Positions 9,792-19,133 of a stretch of 64,000 bases of DNA are shown piece after piece (positions within the stretch are counted from its first letter, which is position 1; each line of letters opens with the position of its first letter). The position numbers were made by a program, and so were the translations under genes. Under the pieces are notes generated by a model. It did not search any database and was not told the origin of the DNA. It saw only the letters and a list, made by a program, of their open reading frames with translations. Origin of the DNA: Natronomonas moolapensis 8.8.11 (GTDB taxonomy: Archaea; Halobacteriota; Halobacteria; Halobacteriales; Haloarculaceae); assembly GCF_000591055.1 (NCBI RefSeq), contig NC_020388.1, positions 2,542,001-2,606,000 on the forward strand, read 5' to 3'.

Positions 9792-11741
9792 ATGAGCAAA
9801 CAGAAACAGAACCCGGTAGTCGACCATCCGCTCGAACAGCTCACCGCCGAGGAGATCGAAACGGCCGTCGAGATCTTCGAAGCGAACTCCGAACTCGGCG
9901 ACGGCGTACAGTACCACAACGTTATGCTCAACGAGCCCCCGAAGTCCGCCGTCAAGGACTTCGAGCCCGGGGACCCCTTCGACCGTGAGGTGGATATCGT
10001 CGCGCGGGAGGACCGCGAGACGTACGAGGCGACTGTTTCGTTGACCGAGACGGAGCTCAAATCGTGTGAACACATCCCCGGCGTCGAGCCGGGGTTGTTG
10101 CCGGAGGAGATAGAGGGTGCACAGGAGACGGTCAAGAACGATCCCGAGTGGCGCGAAGCGGCGAAGAAGCGCGGCATCGAGGACTTCGATCTCGTCATGG
10201 TCGATCCATGGGCCGCAAGTGGGTTCGAGCCCGAGGGGTACGAGGGCGAGCGGATCTGTCGGGCGATCTCGTGGATCCGGTCGAGTCCGAACGACAACGG
10301 TCGTGCACGCCCCATCGAGGGGTTGTTCGCGTTCGTCGACGTCGACGCGATGGAGGTCGTCGAAATCGAGGACAACGGGATCCCGGACCCCGAGAACCCC
10401 CTCCCGTCGGAGGACGCCGACTACCGAGCCGACCGCGTCGAGACGCGCGAGGACTTCGAGCACCTCGACGTCGTGCAACCGGACGGCCCGAGTTGGGAGG
10501 TCGACGGGAACAAAGTCGAGTGGCTCGACTGGGAGATGCGGCTCGGGTGGAACCCGCGTGAGGGGCTCGTCTTCCACGAGGTATCCTTCGAGGACGACGG
10601 GGAGTCCCGGCCGGTACTCCATCGGGCGTCGGCCTCGGAGATGGCGGTCCCGTACGGCGACCCCGATCCGAACCACTCCTGGAAGAACGCCTTCGACATC
10701 GGGGAGTACCACGTCGGTCGGATGGCCAACGAACTCACCGAGGGGTGTGACTGTCTCGGCGTCATGAAGTACTTCGACGTCGAAATGAACACGATCGACG
10801 GCGAGTCCGAAACCCTCGAGAGCGGCATCTGCATGCACGAGGAGGACGACGGGGTGCTCTGGAAACACACCGACGAGCGGAAGCCCCACACCGAGGTCCG
10901 TCGCCGCCGCCGACTCGTCATCTCGTTTATCGCGACGGTGTACAACTACGATTACGGCTTCTATTGGTACTTCTACCCCGATGGAAGCATCGAGGCCGAG
11001 GTTCGGCTGACCGGCATCGACTCGAACGGCGTCGTGCCGGTCGAGGAGACGGCCGAGGACACGCACGGCCAGTACGCCATCGTCGCCCCCGGCGTGAAGA
11101 CGCCGATTCACCAGCACTTCTTCAACTTCCGGCTGGACTTCGACATCGACGGCAGCCCCATGCGGGCGTACGAGGTACACAACGAGCCGACGGGAAGCGA
11201 GCGAAACCGCAAGAACGGGTTCCGGGCGAAAGAGACACTGCTCGAGCGCGAAAACGACGCCAGACAGGACATCGATCCGAACCGCGGTCGGTACTGGCGG
11301 ATCGCGAGCAGCGAGACGGAGAATTCCTACGGGCGGAGTTGCGGGTACAAACTCGAGCCGCACGACAACGTGACGGCGCCGATGAAGCCCAACTCGAGCG
11401 TCTTAGAGCGGGCCGGCTTCATTCAGAACCACTTTTGGGTGACACCACACGACGACGAGGAACGGTTCGCCGCCGGGGAGTACCCGATGGTCAACGACGA
11501 CACCGTCGGCCTCAGCGAGTGGACCGAACAGGATCGCTCGCTCGTCGACGAGGACCTCGTCGTCTGGTACACCCAGGGCGTCAACCACGTCACGAGGGCC
11601 GAGGACTGGCCGGTCCTTCCGGTCGAGATCGCGAGCTTCAGCCTCAAACCGGAGGGATTCCTCGACAGCAACCCCTCGATTTCGCTGCCGCCGGAGCCGT
11701 GTCACACCGACCACGACCTCACGAGCCCCGGCGACGACTGA
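9792..11741 (+). CDS. Copper-containing primary amine oxidase
   Basis: A 649-residue copper amine oxidase. The cofactor site is the NYD motif in YNYDYGFYWYF (about residues 383-386), whose tyrosine becomes topaquinone. Copper ligands are the HQH pair (about 440-442) and the histidine of NHVTRAEDWPVLP (about 597). These dimeric enzymes oxidise primary amines to aldehydes, releasing ammonia and hydrogen peroxide. No export signal is seen, so it probably acts in the cytoplasm. Its position directly after amt-glnK and the shared upstream element suggest that it supplies ammonium from amines. Substrate unknown. Confidence 0.93.
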   Translation: MSKQKQNPVVDHPLEQLTAEEIETAVEIFEANSELGDGVQYHNVMLNEPPKSAVKDFEPGDPFDREVDIVAREDRETYEATVSLTETELKSCEHIPGVEPGLLPEEIEGAQETVKNDPEWREAAKKRGIEDFDLVMVDPWAASGFEPEGYEGERICRAISWIRSSPNDNGRARPIEGLFAFVDVDAMEVVEIEDNGIPDPENPLPSEDADYRADRVETREDFEHLDVVQPDGPSWEVDGNKVEWLDWEMRLGWNPREGLVFHEVSFEDDGESRPVLHRASASEMAVPYGDPDPNHSWKNAFDIGEYHVGRMANELTEGCDCLGVMKYFDVEMNTIDGESETLESGICMHEEDDGVLWKHTDERKPHTEVRRRRRLVISFIATVYNYDYGFYWYFYPDGSIEAEVRLTGIDSNGVVPVEETAEDTHGQYAIVAPGVKTPIHQHFFNFRLDFDIDGSPMRAYEVHNEPTGSERNRKNGFRAKETLLERENDARQDIDPNRGRYWRIASSETENSYGRSCGYKLEPHDNVTAPMKPNSSVLERAGFIQNHFWVTPHDDEERFAAGEYPMVNDDTVGLSEWTEQDRSLVDEDLVVWYTQGVNHVTRAEDWPVLPVEIASFSLKPEGFLDSNPSISLPPEPCHTDHDLTSPGDD

Positions 11742-11770
11742 GGGCGGCTCTCGGCGGACCCGCTTCGACT

Positions 11771-11877
11771 CCGGTTCCGGGACAGCTCTGGTTCCGGGAC
11801 AGCTCCGGTTCCGGGACAGCTCCGGTTCCGGGACAGCTCCGGTTCCGGGACGGCTCTAAGACGGTTCCGGGACGGCT
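11771..11877 (+). repeat. 17-bp tandem repeat, five copies plus one detached
   Basis: The unit CCGGTTCCGGGACAGCT repeats head to tail at 11771, 11788, 11805, 11822 and 11839, with single-base differences in copies 2 and 5. After a 6-nt break (CTAAGA) a sixth partial copy covers 11862-11877. It begins about 30 nt after the amine oxidase stop. There are no spacers, so it is not a CRISPR array. Each unit contains the palindrome CCGG and can form weak hairpins; function unknown. Confidence 0.9.
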
Positions 11878-11878
11878 G

Positions 11879-11899
11879 CCAACAACTGCGCGGTAGTAC
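11879..11899. promoter_or_regulatory. Operator-like element copy 3 (inverted)
   Basis: On the minus strand this reads ACTACCGCGCAGTTGT (in GT-..-TGG), very close to the amt element. It is located right after the tandem repeat and about 87 nt before the SafE-like gene. Because the core is nearly palindromic, the orientation may not matter. Confidence 0.4.
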
Positions 11900-11906
11900 C
11901 CAACAT

Positions 11907-11981
11907 ATGTCCATAGACGACCCGGACGCCCAGACAGCATGCGAACGCCCGTGTTCGATCGTCTCGCCGGAGGCACGGTGA
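11907..11981 (+). CDS. Possible 24-aa ORF before the SafE-like gene
   Basis: An ATG just after element copy 3 opens a 24-codon frame (MSIDDPDAQTACERPCSIVS...) that stops 4 nt before the ATG of the membrane protein. It has two cysteines spaced ACERPC, which could bind metal. It is too short to judge by codon use; it may be a leader ORF or chance. Confidence 0.22.
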   Translation: MSIDDPDAQTACERPCSIVSPEAR

Positions 11982-11985
11982 GGCG

Positions 11986-12780
11986 ATGATCGATCCGACC
12001 GCCCTGCTCCGCGTCGATCTCGCGTTGTTTTTCGGCATCGGCCTCCTCGGCGGCCTCCACTGCATCGGTATGTGTGGCCCGATCGTCTCGATGTACGACG
12101 ACGCGAGGACGCGGACGCGCGCCGACGGCGGCGTGCCGACGGGACGGCTGTATCACCACGGGCTGTTCAACCTCGGCCGGACCGTGAGCTACACGTTCTT
12201 GGGCGGGGTCTTCGGCGCATTAGGCGGCGTTGTGTATCTGACGATGGCGTCGCTGCTGGCGGTCACGAACGTGGTCCGGGGGACGGTCGGCGTCGCGCTC
12301 GGCGGGCTCATCGTGTATCACGGCGTCAACACCGCCCTGGGTGGACACGGAACCGTCCTTCGTCGGCTCCCGATCCCGGGGATCACGACTGGACGGCTGT
12401 TGAACGGGGCGTCCGACCGGGTCGCTCGCGCCGCGGCGGGCCGCGGCATCGTCGGGCTGGGGTTGCTTCACGGGTTGGTCCCGTGTCCGATGCTGTACGC
12501 CGCGTTTTTGTACGTCTTCGCGGTCGGGTCAGCGGCGAACGGCGCGGCGGCGCTCGCGGCGTTCGGCCTCGGGACCGTCCCGTCGGTATTTTTCTACGGG
12601 ACGACGCTCGGATCGCTCGACCCGGCCCGTATGTCCTCGCTGCACCGCCTTTTGGGCGTCGCGTTCGTCGCGTTGGGGTACGTCCTCTTCGCGCACGGGG
12701 CGATGGCCCTCGGCGTCCACCTCCCTCATCCGAGGCTGCCGCATTACCTCCCCGAGGAACTGCAGGCCGGCGGGCACTGA
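11986..12780 (+). CDS. SafE/UreH-like transmembrane protein (metal or sulfite export family)
   Basis: A 264-residue membrane protein with about 6-7 helices. The first helix ends in the motif GLHCIGMCGP, repeated in form later as GLLHGLVPCPML, both typical of the TauE/SafE-like UreH transmembrane domain related to DsbD. Members are annotated as sulfite exporters or linked to copper and haem-copper enzyme assembly, but few are tested. Its location after a copper amine oxidase suggests a copper-related role; this is context only. Confidence 0.75.
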   Translation: MIDPTALLRVDLALFFGIGLLGGLHCIGMCGPIVSMYDDARTRTRADGGVPTGRLYHHGLFNLGRTVSYTFLGGVFGALGGVVYLTMASLLAVTNVVRGTVGVALGGLIVYHGVNTALGGHGTVLRRLPIPGITTGRLLNGASDRVARAAAGRGIVGLGLLHGLVPCPMLYAAFLYVFAVGSAANGAAALAAFGLGTVPSVFFYGTTLGSLDPARMSSLHRLLGVAFVALGYVLFAHGAMALGVHLPHPRLPHYLPEELQAGGH

Positions 12781-12799
12781 TTCGGGTCGTGGCATAGAG

Positions 12800-14149
12800 T
12801 TACCGCCGCCGCCGCGAGACCCGCATCTCTGCGGTCTCCGTCGTGACGACCTCATAAAGGATCGCCCGTCCGCCGTCGTCCTTCGGGCGCAGCACCCGGC
12901 CGAGCCGCTGGGTGAACTCCCGCTCGGAACCGCTCCCGGAGAGCACGACGGCGACGTTCGCGTCGGGGACGTCTACCCCTTCGTCGAGGACGTTCGCGGC
13001 GACGACGCGGGAGTACGCCCCTCGGCGGAACCGATCGAGGATCTCGCGGCGCTCGTCCGCCGGCGTTTCGTTCGTGATCGGCGGGATCAGAAACCGCGAG
13101 GCGAGCTCGTAGACGAGGTCGGTGTAAGCGGTGAAGACGATGAGCCGGTCCCCGCGGTGGCGATCGAGGAGGTCGGCCAGTACCTCGCGTTTCCGGTCGG
13201 CGTTCAGCATCACCTCCCGGGCGCGCTGTTTGGCGAGCAGCGCCTCGCGGGCCTTGGGGTCCGATCCCGAGCGTTTGACGAGTTCCTGGTAGTCGCTCCC
13301 CGATCGGAGTTGCAGCCCCGACGCCGCGAGGTAGTCGGTGAACGTTCCCTGGTGAGCCTCGTAGCTCGCCCGTTCCTCGGGCGTCAACTCGACTTCGATC
13401 CGCTTGATGTCGTAGTCGGCGAGGTGTTCGCCCGCGAGGTCGTCGGCCGAGCGCCGGTAGACGACGGGGCCGAGGAGTTCTTCGATGGTCTCGTGGGCCC
13501 CGTCGGGGCGCTCGAACGTGGCGGTGAGCCCGAGGCGGGCGGGGGCGGCCGAGAGCCGTGCGACGTCGCGGTACCCCGCACCGCCGAGGTGGTGGACTTC
13601 GTCGAAAACGAGCAGACCGAACCGGTCACCGACCGCCTCGGCCCGGAGGTACGCCGAGTCGTAGGTGGCGACGGTGATCGGTTCGAGCCGCTGGTCGCCG
13701 CCGCCGAGGCGACCGATCGCGGTCGTCTCGCCGAACTCCGCCTCGAGTTCGCCGGCCCACTGCTCGAGGAGGTCGATCGTCGGTACCACGACGAGCGTCG
13801 GGGTGTCGAGCGCCGCGATCGCGCCGATCGCGACGACGGTCTTGCCGCTGCCGGTCGGCAGTTCGATGACACCGCGGTCGCCGGCGTCGCGCCAGGCGTC
13901 GAGCGCCTCGGTCTGGTACCCACGGAGGTCGTAGGTCGTCGAGAGCCCCCCGAGACCGAAGCGATCGAGGACGCGATCGTCCGCTCGGAGGCCCCGATCC
14001 GCGCAGGTCCGACGCAGGAAGGGGTACCGGTAGGCGGGCGCGCGGTGGGTCTCCGAGCGGGGATCGGCCTCGACGAAGGACAGGCGGGCGACGTCGTCGG
14101 GTGCGTCCTCGATCCGGATCGTCCCCTCGTCGTACCGGAGCGTGAGCAC
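12800..14149 (-). CDS. XPB/Rad25-like superfamily 2 DNA helicase
   Basis: A 449-residue SF2 helicase. After a short N-terminal domain (LTLRYDEGTIRIED), it has motif Q/I region LRGYQTEALDAW and PTGSGKT, motif II DEVHH, motif III LTATFERPDG, motif V/VI ANVLDEGVDVPDANV and RLGRVLRPK, plus the inserted thumb-like stretch of XPB. Family members unwind DNA at lesions, often with the Bax1 nuclease. I place the start at the GTG at 14149; the frame stays open far upstream but that part overlaps grpE and has no homology. It is divergent to grpE with a 162-nt gap. Confidence 0.88.
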   Translation of the reverse strand: MLTLRYDEGTIRIEDAPDDVARLSFVEADPRSETHRAPAYRYPFLRRTCADRGLRADDRVLDRFGLGGLSTTYDLRGYQTEALDAWRDAGDRGVIELPTGSGKTVVAIGAIAALDTPTLVVVPTIDLLEQWAGELEAEFGETTAIGRLGGGDQRLEPITVATYDSAYLRAEAVGDRFGLLVFDEVHHLGGAGYRDVARLSAAPARLGLTATFERPDGAHETIEELLGPVVYRRSADDLAGEHLADYDIKRIEVELTPEERASYEAHQGTFTDYLAASGLQLRSGSDYQELVKRSGSDPKAREALLAKQRAREVMLNADRKREVLADLLDRHRGDRLIVFTAYTDLVYELASRFLIPPITNETPADERREILDRFRRGAYSRVVAANVLDEGVDVPDANVAVVLSGSGSEREFTQRLGRVLRPKDDGGRAILYEVVTTETAEMRVSRRRR

Positions 14150-14311
14150 GCCTCGACGTCGGCGGTGCGGCGGCTTAACTCCGGCGGGACCGGGCACTGG
14201 CGGCCGGGACGCCAGTGGGATCGTCGCGTGCGCGCCGCCCGAAGCCGCGTCGTCGACCCGGTCTCGAACGCGTTTCTCAACCCTTATTGTCGCCGACGGG
14301 TACGTCCTGAC

Positions 14312-15037
14312 ATGAGCGACGAACAGGCGAACGCCGTCGACAGGGGCGACGGCGGCGCGGAGCCATCGACGGACCCGGACGCGGCCGAGGGGGAACCGAA
14401 CGACGCCGAGAGGGAACCGAACGACGCCTCCAGCGAGACCGGAGGGGCGCCGATCGAAGAGATCGCCGAGCGGGTCGGGGACGAGGACCCCGACGCAGTC
14501 GCCGAGGAGATCGCGGCGCTCCGGGAGGAAGCCGCCGCCCTTGAGCGCGATCGGGACGACCTCGAATCGCGGCTCAAGCGCAAGCAGGCGGAGTTCCAAA
14601 ACTACAAGAAGCGACAAAAAAAGCGCCGCGAGCGCGAACAGGCCCGCGCGACCGAGGACCTCGTCACCGACTTGCTCGAGGTCCGCGATAACCTCTCGCG
14701 GGCGCTCGAACAGGACGCCGACGCGGACATCCGCGAGGGCGTCGAGGCGACGCTCCGGAGCCTCGAGGACGTCCTCGCCGGCGAAGGCGTCGAACCGATC
14801 GAACCCGGCTCGGGGACCGAGACGGACCCCGAGCGCCACGAGGTGTTGCTCCGCGTCGAGAGCGACGAGCCCGAGGGGACCGTCGCCGACCTCCACCGCC
14901 CCGGCTACGAGATGGCCGAGAAGGTGCTCCGGGCGGCGCAGGTGACGGTGTCGGACGGGAGCGGTGCGGGCGACGGTGGCGAAGGCGACGGCGACGGGAT
15001 GGACGGTGCCGACGGCAGCGACGGTCGAGGCGAATAG
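14312..15037 (+). CDS. grpE: Nucleotide exchange factor GrpE
   Basis: A 241-residue GrpE. A long acidic disordered N-terminus is followed by a coiled coil (about residues 65-120, with QAEFQNYKKRQKKR, the family hallmark) and the C-terminal beta-wing domain ending HRPGYEMAEKVLRAAQVTVS. It opens DnaK to release ADP. The ATG at 14312 was chosen because the upstream open frame lies antisense to the helicase. It heads the chaperone cluster grpE-dnaK-dnaJ. The glycine/aspartate-rich tail is common in haloarchaea. Confidence 0.95.
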   Translation: MSDEQANAVDRGDGGAEPSTDPDAAEGEPNDAEREPNDASSETGGAPIEEIAERVGDEDPDAVAEEIAALREEAAALERDRDDLESRLKRKQAEFQNYKKRQKKRREREQARATEDLVTDLLEVRDNLSRALEQDADADIREGVEATLRSLEDVLAGEGVEPIEPGSGTETDPERHEVLLRVESDEPEGTVADLHRPGYEMAEKVLRAAQVTVSDGSGAGDGGEGDGDGMDGADGSDGRGE

Positions 15038-15170
15038 CGGTTCTGTTTATATTTCCCGGTCGTGGAAACGCTGGATTCGGGAAACCGCACGAGGGGACGG
15101 CGATGGATGAGGAGCCGATCCGTCGCGTCTAGCAACTTTTAACCGATTCAGACCGGTAGTTACGTCCAAC

Positions 15171-17099
15171 ATGGCGAGCAACAAGATCCTCGGTATCGAC
15201 CTCGGTACCACCAACTCCGCGTTCGCGGTGATGGAGGGCGGCGACCCCGAGATCATCGTCAACGGCGAGGGCGAACGGACGACGCCGTCGATCGTCGCGT
15301 TCAGCGACGACGGCGAGCGACTCGTCGGGAAACCGGCAAAGAACCAGGCCGTCCAGAACCCCGACGACACGATCGCCTCGGTCAAGCGCCACATGGGCGA
15401 GGACGACTACACCGTCGAGGGCGACGGCGAGGAGTACACCCCCGAGCAGATCTCGGCGATGATCCTCCAGAAAATCAAACGCGACGCCGAGGAGTACCTC
15501 GGCGACGACATCGAGAGGGCGGTCATCACCGTCCCGGCGTACTTCAATGACCGCCAGCGCCAGGCGACGAAGGACGCCGGCGAGATCGCCGGCTTCGAGG
15601 TCGAACGCATCGTCAACGAGCCGACGGCCGCGGCGATGGCCTACGGGCTCGACGACGACTCCGATCAGACGGTGCTCGTCTACGACCTCGGCGGCGGCAC
15701 CTTCGACGTCTCCATTCTCGACCTCGGCGGCGGCGTCTACGAGGTCGTCGCGACGAACGGGGACAACGACCTCGGCGGCGACGACTGGGACGAGGCGATC
15801 ATCGACTACCTCGCCGACTCCTTCGCCGAGGAACACGGGATCGACCTGCGCGAGGACCGCCAGGCCCTCCAGCGGCTGACCGAGGCCGCCGAGGAGGCCA
15901 AGATCGAACTCTCCTCCCGGAAGGAGACGACGATCAACCTGCCGTTCATCGCCGCGACCGACGAAGGACCGCTCAACCTCGAGGAGAAGCTCTCGCGGGC
16001 GAAGTTCGAATCGCTCACCTCGGACCTGCTCGAACGCACCGTCGGGCCGACAGAGCAGGCGCTCTCGGACGCCGGCTACGGCAAGGGTGACATCGACGAG
16101 GTGATCCTCGTCGGCGGGTCGACCCGGATGCCACAGGTCCAGGGGAAAGTCGAGGACCTCACCGGTCAGGAACCCAAGAAGAACGTCAACCCCGACGAGG
16201 TCGTCGCCCTCGGCGCGGCGATCCAGGGCGGCGTCCTCGCGGGCGATGTTGACGATATCGTGTTGCTCGACGTGACGCCGCTGTCGCTCGGGATCGAGGT
16301 CAAAGGCGGCCTCTTCGAGCGGCTCATCGACAAGAACACCACGATTCCGACGGAGGCCTCGAAGGTGTTCACGACGGCAGCACCGAATCAGACGTCCGTC
16401 AACATCCGCGTCTTCCAGGGCGAGCGCGAAATCGCCGAGGAGAACGAACTGCTCGGCGCGTTCCAGCTGACCGGCATCCCGCCGGCCCCGGCCGGAACGC
16501 CGCAGATCGAGGTGTCGTTCGACATCGACGAGAACGGCATCGTCAACGTCTCCGCCGAGGACCAAGGCTCCGGCAACAGCGAGGACATCACCATCGAGGG
16601 CGGGGCCGGCCTCTCCGACGAGGAGATCGAACAGATGCAACAGGAGGCCGAAGAGCACGCCGAGGAGGACGAGAAGCGCCGCGAGCGCATCGAGGCCCGA
16701 AACGACGCCGAGTCTACGATCCAGCGCGCCGAGACGCTGCTCGAGGAGAACGAAGAGGAGATCGACGAGGGAGTTCGCGCCGACATCGAGGACTCCATCG
16801 AGGACCTCGAGACCGTCGTCGACGATGAGGAGGCCACGACGGAGGAACTCACCGAGGCCACCGAGGCGCTCGCCGACGAACTCCAGGAGATCGGCAAGCA
16901 GATGTACCAACAGCAGGCCGCAGGGGCCGAAGGTGCCGGTGCTGGCGGCATGGGCGGCGCTGGCGGCATGGGCGGCGCCGGCGGCATGGGTGGCATGGGC
17001 GGCGCCGGTGCCGGCCCGGGCGGTGCCGACGCCGACGCCGACGGCGAGGAGTTCGTCGACGCCGACTTCGAGGACGTCGACGACGACGAGGAGGAGTAA
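15171..17099 (+). CDS. dnaK: Molecular chaperone DnaK (Hsp70)
   Basis: A 642-residue Hsp70. It shows the ATPase signatures [29 protein letters not shown] and [14 protein letters not shown], the interdomain linker region [11 protein letters not shown], a beta-sandwich peptide-binding domain, a helical lid and a Gly-Met-rich tail ([11 protein letters not shown], about residues 605-625) before an acidic end. DnaK binds exposed hydrophobic peptides in an ATP cycle run by DnaJ and GrpE. The promoter region before the ATG carries CTTTTAACC about 35 nt upstream. Confidence 0.97.
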   Translation: MASNKILGIDLGTTNSAFAVMEGGDPEIIVNGEGERTTPSIVAFSDDGERLVGKPAKNQAVQNPDDTIASVKRHMGEDDYTVEGDGEEYTPEQISAMILQKIKRDAEEYLGDDIERAVITVPAYFNDRQRQATKDAGEIAGFEVERIVNEPTAAAMAYGLDDDSDQTVLVYDLGGGTFDVSILDLGGGVYEVVATNGDNDLGGDDWDEAIIDYLADSFAEEHGIDLREDRQALQRLTEAAEEAKIELSSRKETTINLPFIAATDEGPLNLEEKLSRAKFESLTSDLLERTVGPTEQALSDAGYGKGDIDEVILVGGSTRMPQVQGKVEDLTGQEPKKNVNPDEVVALGAAIQGGVLAGDVDDIVLLDVTPLSLGIEVKGGLFERLIDKNTTIPTEASKVFTTAAPNQTSVNIRVFQGEREIAEENELLGAFQLTGIPPAPAGTPQIEVSFDIDENGIVNVSAEDQGSGNSEDITIEGGAGLSDEEIEQMQQEAEEHAEEDEKRRERIEARNDAESTIQRAETLLEENEEEIDEGVRADIEDSIEDLETVVDDEEATTEELTEATEALADELQEIGKQMYQQQAAGAEGAGAGGMGGAGGMGGAGGMGGMGGAGAGPGGADADADGEEFVDADFEDVDDDEEE

Positions 17100-17270
17100 C
17101 CCCAGTCGATACCCCGTCCCGCCAAGCGGGACGGCCCGCTCCGGCGTGAGGGGCGTCGGGGGGATCGGTATCAAGCGGAGTATGAAAATATCCGAGAGTG
17201 TCGATCGGCGGAACTGTTTCGGCGGACCCGTTTATAAATGGCTGCGCGACCGAACCGCTGTCTCGCGGTC

Positions 17271-17444
17271 TCAATCCGCCCCGTCGGTCTCGTCGCCGGC
17301 GAGACGCTCTACCAGCCAGACGAGAATCAAGATTGGGATCGCCGGTAACAGAAGCACCATTGCGCCGATGCCGACGGCGAGGTCGAGTATCTTGTTGCCG
17401 GTGGATACGTCCTTCGGGGTGATCGGGGTGACGGTGTCGGGCAT
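17271..17444 (-). CDS. Small membrane protein (57 aa)
   Basis: Starts MPDTVTPITPKDVSTGNKILD and contains one strong hydrophobic segment (about residues 24-46: VGIGAMVLLLPAIPILILVWLV) followed by an acidic tail. It resembles the many small single-helix membrane proteins of haloarchaea with no assigned role. A TATA-like TTTATATAC on the minus strand (about 17463-17472) lies just upstream. The open frame continues upstream only because of the 18-bp tandem repeat, so the ATG at 17444 is preferred. Confidence 0.7.
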   Translation of the reverse strand: MPDTVTPITPKDVSTGNKILDLAVGIGAMVLLLPAIPILILVWLVERLAGDETDGAD

Positions 17445-17509
17445 ACGTTGGGGTACGTCGCCGAGTATATAAATAGCGTTGCGGATCCGAGGCCGAACCG
17501 TCGTGGATC

Positions 17510-17653
17510 GGTTCGGCGATGCGGGACGGTTCGGCGATGCGGGACGGTCCGGCGATGCGGGACGGTCCGGCGATGCGGGACGGTTCGGCGATGCGGGACG
17601 GTCCGGCGATGCGGGACGGTCCGGCGATGCGGGACGGTCCGGCGATGCGGGGC
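17510..17653 (+). repeat. 18-bp tandem repeat, eight copies, between dnaK and dnaJ
   Basis: Units of GGTTCGGCGATGCGGGAC or GGTCCGGCGATGCGGGAC follow one another at 17510, 17528, 17546, 17564, 17582, 17600, 17618 and 17636; a ninth has diverged. T/C at the fourth base is the main variation. Because 18 is a multiple of 3 and the unit has no stop in most frames, it creates spurious ORFs on both strands (for example repeated DRPASP). It sits upstream of dnaJ and of the small membrane protein. Confidence 0.92.
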
Positions 17654-17747
17654 GGTCCGGCGCTGGTGGCGAAGGCGAAAGGGACACCCACGTCCCGTCC
17701 GCGACCCGTTCTTTTCAAGTAGCTCAACCGTTTAGACGCGATAACGA

Positions 17748-18905
17748 ATGAGCGAGGACTTCTACTCGGCGCTCGGTGTCTCCCGGGACGCTGACGAGGA
17801 GGAGATCAAGCAGGCGTATCGGAAGAAAGCCGCCGAGTATCACCCGGACGTCTCCGACGAGCCGGACGCCGAAGAGAAGTTCAAAAGGGTCAAAAAGGCC
17901 AAGGAGGTGCTCTTGGACGACGAGAAGCGCCGGATGTACGACCAGATGGGCCACGAGCGCTTCGCTGAGGCCGAAAAGCGCGGCGCGACCGACAGCGACC
18001 GCGGGGCGGGCGCAGGCGGCATGGGTGCCGGCGGTATGGGGGGTGCCGGCGGCATGGGCGGAATGAACGACATCTTCGAGCAGTTCTTCGGCGGCGGGGG
18101 GCGGTCCCGGTCGCGCTCGGGCCCCCAGCAGGGCTCGGACCTCAAGACGCGGCTCCGGATCGATCTCGGGGACGCCTACGAGGGCGTCACGAAACAGTTG
18201 AGTGTCACCCGTCCCGAGCGCTGTCCGGACTGCGACGGCGCGGGCCACCCCCCCGACGCGGACGCGCGCACCTGTTCGGCCTGCAACGGCCAAGGCCAGC
18301 GGACGACGGTACGGCAGACACCGCTCGGGCGCGTCCAACAGACCGAGACCTGCCCGGAGTGTGCGGGCGAGGGGACGGTCTACTCCGAGAGGTGTTCGAC
18401 GTGTCGGGGCGACGGGCAGGTAAAAAACGAGGCGACCCTGCAGGTCGAGATACCGGCTGGCATCCGCGACGGCCAGACCCTCCGGATGGAACGGGAGGGC
18501 GCACCCGGCGAGAACGGCGGTCCCAACGGCGACCTGCTGGTCGAGATCCGGATCGACGACCACGACCGCTTCGAGCGCGATGGCGACGACCTCCGGACCC
18601 GCCAGCCGATCTCGTTCACACAGGCGGTGTTCGGCGACACGGTCGAGGTGCCGACGCTCGACGGCTCCGTCGAGATGGATGTCCCGGCGGGCACCCAAAG
18701 CGGCGAGACGTTCCGGCTGCGGGGCAAGGGGATGCCCCGGCTACAGCGCCGCGGTCACGGCGATATGTACGTCCAGGTCCGAATCGTCACGCCCGAGGAC
18801 CTCAACGACGAACAGCGCGAGGCCCTGGAGGCGTTCGCCGAGGCCGGCGGCGAGGACATCGACGTCGAGCAGGGCTTCTTCGAGAAACTGAGACAGAGCT
18901 TCTGA
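17748..18905 (+). CDS. dnaJ: Co-chaperone DnaJ (Hsp40)
   Basis: A 385-residue type I J-protein. Its N-terminal J domain has YHPDVSDEP with the HPD motif (about residues 31-40), then a Gly/Met-rich linker ([16 protein letters not shown]), a zinc domain with four CxxCxG-type repeats ([32 protein letters not shown]) and the C-terminal substrate domain. It delivers clients to DnaK and triggers ATP hydrolysis. Same strand as grpE-dnaK but separated by the repeat and the antisense small gene, so it probably has its own promoter. Confidence 0.97.
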   Translation: MSEDFYSALGVSRDADEEEIKQAYRKKAAEYHPDVSDEPDAEEKFKRVKKAKEVLLDDEKRRMYDQMGHERFAEAEKRGATDSDRGAGAGGMGAGGMGGAGGMGGMNDIFEQFFGGGGRSRSRSGPQQGSDLKTRLRIDLGDAYEGVTKQLSVTRPERCPDCDGAGHPPDADARTCSACNGQGQRTTVRQTPLGRVQQTETCPECAGEGTVYSERCSTCRGDGQVKNEATLQVEIPAGIRDGQTLRMEREGAPGENGGPNGDLLVEIRIDDHDRFERDGDDLRTRQPISFTQAVFGDTVEVPTLDGSVEMDVPAGTQSGETFRLRGKGMPRLQRRGHGDMYVQVRIVTPEDLNDEQREALEAFAEAGGEDIDVEQGFFEKLRQSF

Positions 18906-19133
18906 TACAGTGTAGCGTCGGCGCTGTGTGATCGCTGTCGACCCGTCGTTCGCAACGTGTATTTGTGTGAGTCTCGTCGGTGCCCTGTCGTCGAACGCTT
19001 CGCGCCGCAGAGCGTCCGGTCCTCGTACTGGTGGACGAACTCACATAGAACCGACAGACGAGTGATCCGCCGGCCGCTCTGCCGAACGGCGTGATCCTCG
19101 TGTGTCGTGTGTATATTCGTTTGTCTGTCGGTA

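Noticed and set aside
13157-14311. Long N-terminal extension of GrpE
   Set aside because: It is antisense to the helicase and lacks homology; the ATG at 14312 gives a normal GrpE.
14150-14896. Long N-terminal extension of the helicase
   Set aside because: It is antisense to grpE; the GTG at 14149 begins the conserved domain.
17510-17653. CRISPR array
   Set aside because: Repeats are contiguous with no spacers and no cas genes are near.
17445-17751. Proteins made of DRPASP or [10 protein letters not shown] repeats between dnaK and dnaJ
   Set aside because: They are the reading of an 18-bp tandem repeat that is open in several frames.
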